The notes: a model not told the origin generated them from the letters alone. DNA of 64,000 bases from Ureibacillus sp. FSL W7-1570 (GCF_038593265.1 NZ_CP151979.1:1178001-1242000), one strand, 5' to 3'. Shown: positions 53,941 to 63,861, numbered from the stretch's first letter. Numbers and translations are program-made.

Positions 53941-56568
53941 TTATTTTGCATCGTACCAGGTTGGGCCGTAAGAAATATCCACTTTTAATGGTACATCAAG
54001 GGTGATGGCGCTTTCCATCACTTCCGGCACGATTTTTTCCAACTTTTCAATTTCCTCTTTCGGCGCTTCAAAAATCAATTCGTCATGCACCTGCAGCAAG
54101 AGTTTCGCCTGCAGACCTTCTTCTTTCAATCTCGCATCGATGTCAATCATCGCTTTTTTGATAATATCTGCGGCGCTTCCTTGAATCGGCGTGTTCATTG
54201 CCGTACGTTCCGCAAAACTTCTCAAATTGAAGTTTTTGCTTGTAATATCAGGCAAATATCTGCGGCGGTTTAGGATGGTTGTTACATATCCTTTCAATTT
54301 TGCTTCCTGCACGATGTTGTCCATATATTCTTTGACACCAGGGAAACTTTGGAAATATTTTTCTATAAAATCTCCCGCTTCTTTTCTGGAAATATCAAGG
54401 TTTTGCGAAAGTCCATAATCGCTGATTCCATAAATGATGCCGAAGTTGACCGCTTTTGCCGCCCTTCTCATATTTGGCGTCACTTCATCTTTGGAAACAT
54501 GGAACACTTCCATCGCCGTCCGGGTATGAATATCCATTCCTTGTTTGAAAGCGTCCACCAAATGTTTATCTTTGGACATGTGGGCAAGAACACGCAGCTC
54601 GATTTGGGAGTAATCGGCACCAAAGAGCAGCCAGCCTTCATGGGAAGGAACAAAAGCCTTTCGGATTTTTCTTCCTTCTTCCAGTCGGATCGGAATATTT
54701 TGCAAGTTCGGATCTGTTGAAGAAAGGCGCCCAGTCGACGTCAATGCCTGCATAAAGCGGGTATGAACTTTTCCGTCTTCCGGGTGGACTTCTTTGATTA
54801 ACCCTTCGATATAAGTGGACTTCAATTTCGCCAGTGTCCGGTATTCCAAAATCAATTCGACGATTTTATGTTGGTATTTCAGTTTCTCAAGCACATCCGC
54901 CGCAGTGGAATAACCTGTTTTCGTTTTCTTGATGACCGGCAGTCCCAATTTTTCAAACAAAATAACGCCTAACTGTTTTGGAGAATTGATATTGAATGTT
55001 TCTCCCGCCAATTCATAAATTTCCTTTTCCAGCGTCGCAATTTTTTCTTGCAATTCTTTCCCCATTTCTTCAAGAGTGGAAATATCCACTTTGATTCCTT
55101 GGCTTTCCATTTCCCCTAAAATGACAGCCAAAGGAAGCTCCAAATCATGGTACAGGTCAAACTGCTCATTTTCCTTCAATTTTTTTGTAACCCGATCTTT
55201 GCAATGCCAAATGGCAAGGGCTTTGCGGCAAACATGTTCGGCAAGGTCTTTTTCCTCCGGCAATGCCCATTTGGCCCCTTTTCCGTATACCGCTTCATTG
55301 GAACGGACATCGGTGTAGCCAAATTCCTTCGCCAGCGTCGCCACATCATCCCCTGAAATGGCAGGATTCAGGATGTAAGAAGCAAGCAGGAAATCAAATT
55401 CCACGCCCCGCAAATTGATGCCATGACGTTTCAAAATGCATTGGGCCGCCTTTAAATCCGACATATATTTTTTCTTCGTGCCATCTTCAAAATAAGCCTT
55501 CAATATATCATTTTCTTTCAATGCATCCGTCGGAACGAAAAAGGTTTTTGTTCCGTCCGTGAAGGCGAATCCTAAAATATTGCAAGTATGATATTGTTCA
55601 TTCTCAAGTTCCACATGTACCGCCATTTCATCGCTGAAGAGATCCCCGGCGATGTCACGGACAATGTCAAAATCGATTTCAGCCGTTTCCTTTTCTTCCG
55701 CTTGGAAATCCGTTTTTTCGAGGAGGGATTTAAACTGCAACTCTTTCCAAACTTCAAGCACCGCTTCCTCATCCGGACCTGGATAATCCAAATCCTCAAG
55801 ACGGATTTCGATTGGCGCATTGGTGTTGATGGTCGCCAATTGTTTGCTCATTTTCGCCTGTTCTTCGTTTTCGATGAGCTTCTCCTTCATCTTGGACTGT
55901 TTCATTTGATCGATATGTTCATATAAATTTTCGATTGTTCCATATTCTTTCAGCAATTTGATGGCGGTCTTTTCACCAATCCCCGGAACGCCCGGAATAT
56001 TGTCGGACGCATCCCCCATCAGCCCTTTCATATCGATGATCTGTTCAGGGGATAAACCGTATTTTTCCTGAATATGTTCCGGCGTATAATGTTCAATATC
56101 CGTCATCCCTTTTCGCGTCACATACACCTTCACTTTATCCGTCGCCAGCTGCGTCAAGTCTTTATCCCCTGAGACGATGATGACATCGATATCTTTTTCT
56201 TCCGCTTGGCGGGCAAGGGTTCCGATGATGTCGTCCGCTTCGTACAATTCCAATTCGTATCTTGGAATGCGGTATGCGTCGATCAGCTTTTGCAAGTAAG
56301 GGAATTGCTCCGACAGTTCCGGCGGCGTTTTCAGGCGGCCGCCTTTATATTCTTCAAAGGTTTCATGGCGGAATGTCGTTTTTCCCGCATCAAAGGCGAC
56401 GAGCATCTTCGTCGGCTTTTCTTCTTCCAATATTTTTTGAAGCATCGTCGTAAAGCCGTAAACGGCATTTGTATGAATTCCGCTGTCATTCGATAAAAGC
56501 GGCAACGCAAAAAACGCTCTATATGCCAAGCTGTTCCCGTCTAGCAATAATAATTTTTCTTTTCCCAC
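53941..56568 (-). CDS. polA: DNA polymerase I
   Basis: 875 residues: N-terminal 5'-3' exonuclease (about 1-290, LLLDGNSLAYRAFFAL, GVPGIGEKTAIKLL), a degenerate 3'-5' exonuclease-like domain lacking the usual carboxylates as in Bacillus, and the polymerase domain with motif A (LFGADYSQIELRVLAHMS), motif B (RRAAKAVNFGIIYG) and motif C (LLQVHDELIFE). Start ATG 56568 follows GGAG. Repair and Okazaki-fragment maturation. Confidence 0.99.
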   Translation of the reverse strand: MGKEKLLLLDGNSLAYRAFFALPLLSNDSGIHTNAVYGFTTMLQKILEEEKPTKMLVAFDAGKTTFRHETFEEYKGGRLKTPPELSEQFPYLQKLIDAYRIPRYELELYEADDIIGTLARQAEEKDIDVIIVSGDKDLTQLATDKVKVYVTRKGMTDIEHYTPEHIQEKYGLSPEQIIDMKGLMGDASDNIPGVPGIGEKTAIKLLKEYGTIENLYEHIDQMKQSKMKEKLIENEEQAKMSKQLATINTNAPIEIRLEDLDYPGPDEEAVLEVWKELQFKSLLEKTDFQAEEKETAEIDFDIVRDIAGDLFSDEMAVHVELENEQYHTCNILGFAFTDGTKTFFVPTDALKENDILKAYFEDGTKKKYMSDLKAAQCILKRHGINLRGVEFDFLLASYILNPAISGDDVATLAKEFGYTDVRSNEAVYGKGAKWALPEEKDLAEHVCRKALAIWHCKDRVTKKLKENEQFDLYHDLELPLAVILGEMESQGIKVDISTLEEMGKELQEKIATLEKEIYELAGETFNINSPKQLGVILFEKLGLPVIKKTKTGYSTAADVLEKLKYQHKIVELILEYRTLAKLKSTYIEGLIKEVHPEDGKVHTRFMQALTSTGRLSSTDPNLQNIPIRLEEGRKIRKAFVPSHEGWLLFGADYSQIELRVLAHMSKDKHLVDAFKQGMDIHTRTAMEVFHVSKDEVTPNMRRAAKAVNFGIIYGISDYGLSQNLDISRKEAGDFIEKYFQSFPGVKEYMDNIVQEAKLKGYVTTILNRRRYLPDITSKNFNLRSFAERTAMNTPIQGSAADIIKKAMIDIDARLKEEGLQAKLLLQVHDELIFEAPKEEIEKLEKIVPEVMESAITLDVPLKVDISYGPTWYDAK

Positions 56569-56629
56569 TCATTAGCACTCCTTCAGAGAAAAAATCATCT
56601 TCCATTACTTTTACACAGTTAATTCCATT

Positions 56630-56672
56630 ATAAAACACGTATCTGCCGAAAAACGACAAATACGTGTTTTTT
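56630..56672. terminator. Terminator upstream of polA
   Basis: Arms AAAACACGTAT and ATACGTGTTTT with T/A runs on both sides, so it can end transcription from the 56699 gene (minus strand). Confidence 0.75.
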
Positions 56673-56698
56673 TCCAAACATTTATAAATAGCCCCGTA

Positions 56699-57121
56699 TC
56701 AATGAGGCTGATTGATTTTCTCCTCATAAAAAATTTCTTCATAGATGATTGTCAATAAGAAAGCGTTTAAAAAGGCGATGACAAGATACAGTGGCATCCC
56801 GCCCAACTCCGGTTCCATCCACGGACGGAAAAACACTTCCACAATCCCCACTTGGGTAAAATAAAAAATCATCCCGACACCCACTTGCCAGATGGATCGT
56901 TTATTTTCCCGCTGTTCATAACGGAACACTTTTTTAAAACTGTTTCGGAGATCCTCCGCCACAAAGATGGAAAGGATGAAAATGATGATAAAAAGTACAG
57001 GAATTTGGAACAACTTTATGTTCAAAAATGCGTAAGGAGTCGAAGAATATAACCCTGTCATACTGCAAGACATTATACATGCAAGCAACAGATTTTGGAT
57101 CCATTGATTTAAACGCTGCAT
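56699..57121 (-). CDS. Membrane protein of unknown function
   Basis: 140 residues with four hydrophobic helices (about 8-26, 37-54, 80-98, 110-127) and a charged middle loop (EDLRNSFKKVFRYEQRENKRS). Short tail EEIFYEEKINQPH. ATG 57121 follows AAAGG. Family not recognised. Lies between hflC and polA with its own flanking terminators, so likely monocistronic. Confidence 0.75.
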   Translation of the reverse strand: MQRLNQWIQNLLLACIMSCSMTGLYSSTPYAFLNIKLFQIPVLFIIIFILSIFVAEDLRNSFKKVFRYEQRENKRSIWQVGVGMIFYFTQVGIVEVFFRPWMEPELGGMPLYLVIAFLNAFLLTIIYEEIFYEEKINQPH

Positions 57122-57225
57122 CCTTTCGCCTCGATTCTAATATTATTATTGTATAGTATTATATAACGAGGTTGATAGGATGAGAAAGTTGTAATAATTG
57201 CCAACAAAGTATTTTTAATAAATGC

Positions 57226-57272
57226 GAAAAAAAGGGCAATTGAAGAAACACAAGTTTCCCCTTTGCCCTTTT
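57226..57272 (-). terminator. hflKC terminator
   Basis: Arms AAAAGGGCAA/TTGCCCTTTT with T-run on the minus strand, 40 bases beyond the hflC stop. Confidence 0.8.
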
Positions 57273-57312
57273 ACGCAAAATTTCATGCATATTCCATCAT
57301 TCAAGCAGTTTA

Positions 57313-58320
57313 CTAATCAATATAACCGGATAAAATTCTTGCATATGGAGAATCCGCCGGAATAATGATGACTGTATCATCGCCAATCGTTTTCTTATAA
57401 GTTTCCAATGTGCGATACAATTGATAGAATTCCGGATCTTTGGAGAAAGCTTCATTATAGATTCTTGCCGCTTCCGCTTCCCCTTCCGCAATAATCATTG
57501 CAGCATCTTTTTTGGCTGTGGAAATCAACTCCTGCACTTGCCGGTCGGTGTTGGCCTCAATCCGGTTTTTCTCCGCGTCCCCTTCCGATAAATACTTTTG
57601 GGCGATGGATTCCCGGTCTGAAATCATCCGCTTATAAACGGATTCTTCGTTTTCCTGCGGCAAGTCTGTACGGCGGATGCGAACGTCCACCACTTCAATG
57701 CCATAATTGTCTTTCTTCAATAATTCATTTACATTATTTGTGATTTTTTCCGATAGACTGCCCCGTCCGGAATTTTCATCATTGATGATTTCATCATAAT
57801 TGATCTGGCCCAGCTCTGTACGCAATACGGAATAAATGAACTCTTCCATGCGGGCTTCCGCATTCACCAAAGATCTTGCATTCTTAATCAACGCCTTTGG
57901 ATCCGTCACGCGCCATACCGCATAGTTGTCTATGATGATGCGCTTTTTATCGAGCGTATTGATTTCCTCTTCCGACATGTTGTAGACCATCAAATTTTTC
58001 GGCAATGTCGTCACGCTTTGGATAAACGGAATCTTCACATAGAGGCCGGGCTTATCCTGATATTTCACCACTTCCCCGAATTGGCGGACAATTCTATATT
58101 CATTCTCTTTTACAATATAAATATTTGAAAGCAATACAATGATGACGGCTGCAATCGCGGTAAGCACGATTGCCGTTTTCACGTATTTTTTCGGATTGAA
58201 CGGCGGCTTTTCTTTGACGATTTTTGCTTCTTTGACGTTTTTCTTTTCTTTATTGTTCTTATTTCCGAAAAGATTTTTGATAAATTTTTCTAAATCTCCG
58301 TCATAATAGTTGTTGCTCAT
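57313..58320 (-). CDS. hflC: SPFH-domain membrane protein HflC
   Basis: 335 residues: cytoplasmic charged N-terminus, one membrane helix (about 49-68, AIVLTAIAAVIIVLLSNIYIV), SPFH domain (ENEYRIVRQFGEV...PGLYVKIPFIQSV) and a long coiled coil rich in Ala/Glu (SEGDAEKNRIEANTDRQVQELISTAKKDAAMIIAEGEAEAARIYNEAF). Forms a cage with HflK around FtsH in other bacteria. ATG overlaps the hflK stop (ATGA). Confidence 0.94.
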   Translation of the reverse strand: MSNNYYDGDLEKFIKNLFGNKNNKEKKNVKEAKIVKEKPPFNPKKYVKTAIVLTAIAAVIIVLLSNIYIVKENEYRIVRQFGEVVKYQDKPGLYVKIPFIQSVTTLPKNLMVYNMSEEEINTLDKKRIIIDNYAVWRVTDPKALIKNARSLVNAEARMEEFIYSVLRTELGQINYDEIINDENSGRGSLSEKITNNVNELLKKDNYGIEVVDVRIRRTDLPQENEESVYKRMISDRESIAQKYLSEGDAEKNRIEANTDRQVQELISTAKKDAAMIIAEGEAEAARIYNEAFSKDPEFYQLYRTLETYKKTIGDDTVIIIPADSPYARILSGYID

Positions 58321-59288
58321 TGTTTACCGCCCCCTTCTTTGCTCTTCTCTTCCGTGCTTTGGGTTGCCGGTTGCTGTGGCTGCAGCGGCAAATATTTCAA
58401 CGTTTCCCCATCATCGTTCATAATGTAAATTTTTGCGCCAGGCAACACTTCTTCCAATGTTTCCAAAATGAGACGCTGGCGGGTGATTTTTTGATTGCCG
58501 ACATATTCGCTGTATAGCTTGTTGAAAACAGCCACATCCCCTTCGGCTTGCTGGATGCGGGAGATTTTTTCCGCTTCGGCCCGGGAAATGATTGCATCTT
58601 TTTCCCCTTGGGCCTCACTGAGTTTTTGGTTTTCGTATTTTCTCGCCTCGTTAATTTTTGTATTTTTCGTTTCACGGGCATCCGTCACAGCCGTGAAGGC
58701 GGCTCGAACTTCCGCATTTGGCAGTTCCACATCCTGCAATTTCACCGCCAGGATGGACACGCCAATATCATAATTTTCCACTAAGGATACTAATAAATCC
58801 CTCGCTTTTTGTTCGATTTCTGATTTTCCATCCGTTAATGCTTCATCAATCGTTGAACTTCCGATGATGGAACGGATGGAGCTCGATGTCGCATGGTGCA
58901 ACAGCTCTTTCGGATTTTCCGAGTGGAATAAATATTTCACCGGATCGGAAATTTTGTATTGCACGACCAAATCGGTCAATACAATGTTTTCATCACCGGT
59001 AATCATTTTCGTTTCACTGTCTTTCGTGATGATTTCACCGTCTTTTGTCGTTTCATACCCGAATTGCAGGCTGTACGTTTCCTTTGAAAGAACTTCAACT
59101 TTTTGGACCGGCCAAGGCAATTTGAAATGCAAACCCGGATCTGTAATAGTTTCAGTGGCTTGCCCAAACGTAATCACAACGGCCTGTTCGGATTCATCCA
59201 CCGTGTACCAAGTAGTAAAAATGCAAATAAGTCCGATAATTGCGAGAATCGTTAGTCCGGTTGTCAGCAATGCTCTTTTGACGCTCAT
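58317..59288 (-). CDS. hflK: SPFH-domain membrane protein HflK
   Basis: 323 residues: N-terminal helix (about 8-27), SPFH domain (ESEQAVVITFGQATETITDPGLHFKLPWPVQKVEVL), coiled coil (LSEAQGEKDAIISRAEAEKISRIQQAEGDVAVFNKL) and Pro/Gln-rich tail. Modulates membrane proteolysis by FtsH. Uncommon in the Bacillus subtilis group. A sigma-W promoter 43 bases upstream suggests envelope-stress induction. Confidence 0.94.
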   Translation of the reverse strand: MSVKRALLTTGLTILAIIGLICIFTTWYTVDESEQAVVITFGQATETITDPGLHFKLPWPVQKVEVLSKETYSLQFGYETTKDGEIITKDSETKMITGDENIVLTDLVVQYKISDPVKYLFHSENPKELLHHATSSSIRSIIGSSTIDEALTDGKSEIEQKARDLLVSLVENYDIGVSILAVKLQDVELPNAEVRAAFTAVTDARETKNTKINEARKYENQKLSEAQGEKDAIISRAEAEKISRIQQAEGDVAVFNKLYSEYVGNQKITRQRLILETLEEVLPGAKIYIMNDDGETLKYLPLQPQQPATQSTEEKSKEGGGKQ

Positions 59289-59330
59289 TCTCTTTTCCCT
59301 CTCTTTCTCTTTTAAGAAATCGTTAGCTAA

Positions 59331-59359
59331 TTTACGTTACATTTGCCATTAAAGTTTCA
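59331..59359 (-). promoter_or_regulatory. Sigma-W promoter of hflKC
   Basis: Minus strand TGAAAC (59354-59359), 17 bases, CGTAAA (59331-59336), an exact match to TGAAAC-N16/17-CGTA. Confidence 0.75.
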
Positions 59360-59410
59360 CAAAAATGAAAAAAATTGATAGAAAAAATCATTTAGTCCCA
59401 GGAAACTTCA

Positions 59411-60049
59411 ATCGAGTAGGAGGGAGCGATTAACTCCCGTCCTCTCACACCACCGTACGTACGGTTCCGTATACGGCGGTTCAATTAAGATCATTGACGC
59501 AAGTTTTTATAACTTCCGTGAATAGCTGTTCTCTTTATGCCAGTGGTCACTCCACCCTCCAAGAGGTCCCCCACGGGATTCACCGCTTCCTTCCTCAAGT
59601 GAGGTACTACGTTTTCTGTTTTCATCATGACTCACTGAATGCCAAGGGCTATTCTCTCTTAATTGTTCGGTCCTTCTTAGTTGTTCTAGACCAACTAATA
59701 CTATGACCTCTGCTGACTTCTGACGGTTCAGCTACTTATCACTAAGTAGGTTATGAAGCGTACTTCACCTATCCGCCAGACCTCCCCGGGTAAGTACATG
59801 CACTTTCACACCATCTATCCGCCTCATCTACTCGATATGACCTTCGACAGAAAGAGCTTTGTTTTGTTTTGCAAACTCACTCAATCATACCTAGCCTTAT
59901 ATGAGGTTCGTGTTCCTCGGACCGGTGTTTTGCCTCCAGCTTCCTTCAGATTCCGCGTCACCACGGACACCCTTCGTTGAGCTAACCTCTACTTCTGTCT
60001 TCGGGGTTCGGGACTTACACCCTATAGTTCATGTACATGCCGGGCGCAC
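59411..60049 (-). mobile_element. ORF-less group II intron (IIC-like), about 640 bp
   Basis: On the minus strand it begins GTGCGCCCGGCATG... with ...CTATAGGGTGTAAGTCCC, the group II 5' consensus. It ends with domain V (59446-59480: CCGCCGTATACGG, GAAC-type loop, CCGTACGTACGGTGG, 2-base bulge, CGC triad) and a domain VI-like GGACGGGAG...CTCCC finishing ...CTACTCGAT. No reverse-transcriptase frame is present. It lies immediately after the T-tract of the terminator at 60056. It fills most of the 900-base gap between hflK and phoR. Exact 3' end is uncertain by a few bases. Confidence 0.8.
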
Positions 60050-60053
60050 AAAA

Positions 60054-60088
60054 ACAAAAAAGCCGCCTGGACAGACGGCTTTTTTGAT
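60054..60088. terminator. phoR terminator (bidirectional)
   Basis: Stem AAAAAAGCCGCCTG/CAGACGGCTTTTTT (one mismatch) with 2-base loop; T-run on both strands. The group II intron begins 6 bases further along the minus strand. Confidence 0.85.
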
Positions 60089-60187
60089 CAACTTTCAAAT
60101 CACAAAATGACGATTTGAAAAGGGGGTTTCGATTCAAACTCTACACGTCGAGTATGAAGATTTCGTATCATGATTGTAAAGAGATTG

Positions 60188-61639
60188 TTAATTTTCTTTG
60201 TATAGAGGAATAAATACCCGCATACAAGTTCCTTTGCTCACTTCGCTTTCCACTTCGATTTTTCCCCGGTGCGCTTCCACCAAATGCTTCACAATCGCAA
60301 GCCCCAATCCGGTACCGCCGGAATTTCTGCTCCGCGCTTTATCCACCCGGTAAAACCGTTCAAAGATGCGTGGGATTTCACTTTTCTCGATCCCTATCCC
60401 TTCATCTTCCACTTCAACGATCCCATATTTTTCATCTTCTTTAATGCGCAAAGTAATGGCTGTATCATTTGGGGAATAGGTAATGCTGTTCATGATCAAA
60501 TTTGTAAAAATTTGAATCAATCGGTTTTCATCGCCGAGCACTTTCACATCCCGCTGTATATCAACATCAAATTCCATATTTTTTTCATCCATTTTCGGGC
60601 TTGTGACTTCCACTGCCCGAATCAACACATCTTTCAGACTGGTCGGAGCCAACTGCACCATAAAACCGTGCTGTTCAATTTTTGATAATTCCAATAAATC
60701 CTGGATCAACATTTGGAGACGGTAGCTTTCTTGATATATGATTTCCAAAAAGGATAACAGCATTTTTTCATCTTCAAATGCCCCATCCAACAACGTTTCC
60801 GAAAACCCTTTAATCGAAGTGATCGGTGTCCGGAGTTCGTGGGATACATTCGCAACAAAATCTTTCCGTATCTGCTCCAAACGGATCAGTTCAGTGATAT
60901 CATGCATGACAATGACAATTCCGAGCCAACGCCCATGCTCGCCGACCACGGGTGCCCCATACACCTGTTTATAAATTTTTTCGTTATTCCTTTCAATTTC
61001 AATCTGTTTCCGATAAGGCAGCTCCGTCAAAAACACATGGTCAATAAATAATTCCAACTCCTTTGGCAAATCAAGGGTCAAAAAGTTTCTGCCTTTCACT
61101 TCATTCAAGGATAATTGAAATTCGTCCAAAAACTGTGCATTGGCGATGGAAACCGTCCCTTCCCTGTCAATCATCATAATGGCGCTCCCCATGTTTTCAA
61201 TCAACGTTTTCAGCCGCTCGTTTTCCACTTTTCTCATCTTTTCGATTTCCTGAAGATTGCGCGCAAGCATATTGATGGATTTTCTCAGTTCGGTTATGGT
61301 TGCCGTGCCGCTTGCATAAGCCCTTGCCCGATAATTTCCTTTGATCAATTCCCGTGCAGTATGAATAATATCCTCGATCGGATCCAGCAGTTCCTTGATT
61401 AGCCGGTTGGCAATATAAGCAATCAATAAAAAAGAAAACACCAGCAAAATCGCCAAAATAAAAGCCAACTGGTATTTGAGCTGTTCAATTTGCTGCTCTG
61501 TGAAAGGAATGTCATTTTTTAAAAAAAAACTTTCCATATAGAAAGGAAATAGCTGACCCAGTACAATACCAAGGACAGCTATTACAGAACCAGTCAGCGC
61601 AATGAAGATGAAAAACAATCGATTATTTCGTGATTTCAT
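60188..61639 (-). CDS. phoR: Phosphate-regulon-type sensor histidine kinase PhoR
   Basis: 483 residues: membrane helices at about 8-29 and 57-77 enclosing only about 25 extracytoplasmic residues, HAMP (about 78-130), PAS (about 143-250), HisKA with NVSHELRTPITS (His 267) and HATPase (NLIMNSITYSPND, GTGLGLAIV). Bacillus subtilis PhoR carries a large extracytoplasmic domain here; it is lacking. The start overlaps the phoP stop. Downstream partner of phoP next to mdh, as in Bacillus. Confidence 0.93.
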   Translation of the reverse strand: MKSRNNRLFFIFIALTGSVIAVLGIVLGQLFPFYMESFFLKNDIPFTEQQIEQLKYQLAFILAILLVFSFLLIAYIANRLIKELLDPIEDIIHTARELIKGNYRARAYASGTATITELRKSINMLARNLQEIEKMRKVENERLKTLIENMGSAIMMIDREGTVSIANAQFLDEFQLSLNEVKGRNFLTLDLPKELELFIDHVFLTELPYRKQIEIERNNEKIYKQVYGAPVVGEHGRWLGIVIVMHDITELIRLEQIRKDFVANVSHELRTPITSIKGFSETLLDGAFEDEKMLLSFLEIIYQESYRLQMLIQDLLELSKIEQHGFMVQLAPTSLKDVLIRAVEVTSPKMDEKNMEFDVDIQRDVKVLGDENRLIQIFTNLIMNSITYSPNDTAITLRIKEDEKYGIVEVEDEGIGIEKSEIPRIFERFYRVDKARSRNSGGTGLGLAIVKHLVEAHRGKIEVESEVSKGTCMRVFIPLYKEN

Positions 61640-62343
61640 AGCTTAGGCTCCTCAAATTTATAACCGATCCCTCTTATCGTTTTGATAAACCGCGGCTTCC
61701 GGCTATTTTCTTCGATCTTATCCCGCAAATGACTGATATGCACATCAACGATCCGGGTATCCCCGACAAAATCGTAATTCCATACGGCGCTTAACAATTG
61801 TTCCCGGGTTAAGACCCGGTTTTTGTTTTCTATCAAATACACCAGCAATTCAAATTCCTTCGGTGTAAAATCAAGGGGCGTGTTGTCTAAGAAAGCCTCA
61901 AAGCGTTCAGGATACACTTCCAGTTTTCCAAATTGATAATGCTTCTTCTTTTCCTGTTCCGGTTGGACGGACTGGAACCGGCGTAAAACCGCTTTGACCC
62001 GTGCAACGACTTCTCTGGGACTGAACGGCTTTGTCATATAGTCATCCGCCCCCAACTCCAGTCCCAACACTTTGTCAAATTCATCTCCGCGGGCCGTCAA
62101 CATAATGATGGGAATATTTTTCTTCAGGCTTCTCAATTCTTTGCAAATTTCCATCCCGTCCATCGAGGGCAACATTAAATCCAACAGGATCAAATCAGGT
62201 GATTCATCGAGCGCTTTTTCAAACCCTTCCTTCCCGTCATTTGCTGTCAGGACTTCATACCCGGCGCGTTCCAAATTATATTTCAGCAAAGTGGCAATGG
62301 ATGCTTCATCTTCTACAACTAAAATTGTCTTGTTTGATGTCAT
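61636..62343 (-). CDS. phoP: Response regulator PhoP
   Basis: 235 residues: receiver (VVEDEAS, Asp 55 in LILLDLMLPS, Lys in MTKPFSP) and OmpR winged helix (DTRIVDVHISHLRDKIEENSRKPRFIKTIRGIGYKFE). ATG 62343 follows GGAGG; longer frame from 62382 is unsupported. Operates with PhoR; phosphate starvation is the expected signal. Confidence 0.95.
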   Translation of the reverse strand: MTSNKTILVVEDEASIATLLKYNLERAGYEVLTANDGKEGFEKALDESPDLILLDLMLPSMDGMEICKELRSLKKNIPIIMLTARGDEFDKVLGLELGADDYMTKPFSPREVVARVKAVLRRFQSVQPEQEKKKHYQFGKLEVYPERFEAFLDNTPLDFTPKEFELLVYLIENKNRVLTREQLLSAVWNYDFVGDTRIVDVHISHLRDKIEENSRKPRFIKTIRGIGYKFEEPKL

Positions 62344-62400
62344 TTTTTCCTCCATGATTGTTATTTGATTTGAAACCCCCATTTCAAATCAATCATTTGT

Positions 62401-62841
62401 TCACTTTATTGGAGGCATTACTTTTACCAATCCTCGCATGACATGTTGGTGGTTTTTATTCATCCCATTGATTTGAATATTCACTAAATTATTTTCATAA
62501 TCGATATGTTGAACTTCCAATAAAATTTCGATGGTTTCATAATGGTATACCGGTTCTAAATATATTAAATTTTGCTCCCGAATATGCGAACCTGGACCGG
62601 GCAAATACTTGGAAATCGCGCTTGTCACAATCCCATTCAACATGATCGGTGGGACAATCGGTTTTTTGAAAGCTGTTTCTTTCGCGTAGTCGTGTTGGAT
62701 ATACAAAGGATTATTGTCATTTGTCAAACCCAAGTACAAAAGTAAATCTTTGTCTTCAATTGTTTCTATCAAGTGAACCCTCTCGCCAACTGCAATCTCA
62801 TCGATTTTTTTGCCAATTTTGGTTCTAGTGCCTTTTAACAA
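62401..62841 (-). CDS. MaoC/hot-dog-fold dehydratase-like protein
   Basis: 146 residues, hot-dog fold: VGERVHLIETIEDKDLLLYLGLTNDNNPLYIQHDYAKETAFKKPIVPPIMLNG resembles the MaoC hydratase motif, with Asp/Asn and a His further along. Likely acts on an acyl-CoA or acyl carrier thioester; substrate unknown. The start is TTG 62841 with GGAGG about 10 bases upstream. Between mdh and phoP. Confidence 0.85.
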   Translation of the reverse strand: MLKGTRTKIGKKIDEIAVGERVHLIETIEDKDLLLYLGLTNDNNPLYIQHDYAKETAFKKPIVPPIMLNGIVTSAISKYLPGPGSHIREQNLIYLEPVYHYETIEILLEVQHIDYENNLVNIQINGMNKNHQHVMRGLVKVMPPIK

Positions 62842-62922
62842 TTGAATGATTCCTCCTAAATTAATGACGTCAATTTCATAGTATCAATTTTTTCAGAAAA
62901 TAGCCACAATAAAAGAGAGGAA

Positions 62923-63861
62923 TCAATTTAAGGCACTCATGAGGCTTTTTACCGACTCGGCGGATTTTTTCAACGCCGCTTTTTCATCTTCCGTCAAATC
63001 CAATTCAAATATCTTCTCAACCCCGTTCGCGCCGAGCAGAGTTGGCACACCCAAATAAATGCCCTCGAAACCATACTCTCCTTCCAAATAAGCAACAGCA
63101 GGCAAAATGCGGCGCTGATCCTTGATGATGGCCTCCGCCATTTCCACCAATGCCGCGGCGGGAGCGTAATAGGCGGAACCGTTACCCAATAAGTTGACAA
63201 TTTCACCGCCACCGACACGTGTCCTTTGAACAATTTGTTCCAGCCGGTCTTTTGGAATCAATGTTTCAACCGGAATCCCTCCGACATAAGAATAGCGGGT
63301 GAGTGGAACCATTGTATCTCCGTGCCCTCCTAATACAAATCCGGAGACATCTTTGACGGATACATTCAATTCCTCTGCGACGAAAGCGCGAAATCTTGCT
63401 GTATCCAATACCCCCGATTGCCCCAGCACTTTATTTTTCGGAAGGCCGGATTCTTTATAAGCAACATACGTCATCGCATCGACCGGATTCGTTAATACAA
63501 TGATTGTCGGATTTGATGAGTGTTTCATAATCTCTTTTGTGACAGATTTGACGACTTTTTGATTGATTTGAACCAAATCATCCCGGCTCATTCCCGGTTT
63601 TCTTGCAACCCCTGCCGTAATGATGACCAAGTCCGAATCAGCGGTATCTTTATAATCTGACGTACCGGTGACATATGAATCAAAGCCTTGAATCGGCGCC
63701 GCTTCCCACATGTCCAAAGCTTTGCCTTTCGTTGGATTTTCAGCCTCAGGAATATCAACCAAAACCACATCGCCCAATTCCTTTTGGGCCAACAAAAAAG
63801 CGGTGGTTGAACCTGTAAAACCTGCACCAATCACTGAAATTTTCTTTCTTTTCAAAGACAT
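62923..63861 (-). CDS. mdh: Malate dehydrogenase
   Basis: 312-residue NAD-dependent TCA-cycle enzyme of the LDH-like branch: [45 protein letters not shown], catalytic His in [17 protein letters not shown] 63861 follows GGGGG at 8 bases; the longer frame to 63987 overlaps an upstream terminator. Followed by the MaoC-like gene and phoPR. Confidence 0.98.
   Translation of the reverse strand: MSLKRKKISVIGAGFTGSTTAFLLAQKELGDVVLVDIPEAENPTKGKALDMWEAAPIQGFDSYVTGTSDYKDTADSDLVIITAGVARKPGMSRDDLVQINQKVVKSVTKEIMKHSSNPTIIVLTNPVDAMTYVAYKESGLPKNKVLGQSGVLDTARFRAFVAEELNVSVKDVSGFVLGGHGDTMVPLTRYSYVGGIPVETLIPKDRLEQIVQRTRVGGGEIVNLLGNGSAYYAPAAALVEMAEAIIKDQRRILPAVAYLEGEYGFEGIYLGVPTLLGANGVEKIFELDLTEDEKAALKKSAESVKSLMSALN

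Noticed and set aside
59494-60110. Several 60-75-residue plus-strand frames
   Set aside because: They lie antisense within the structured group II intron; no SD and no protein-like composition.
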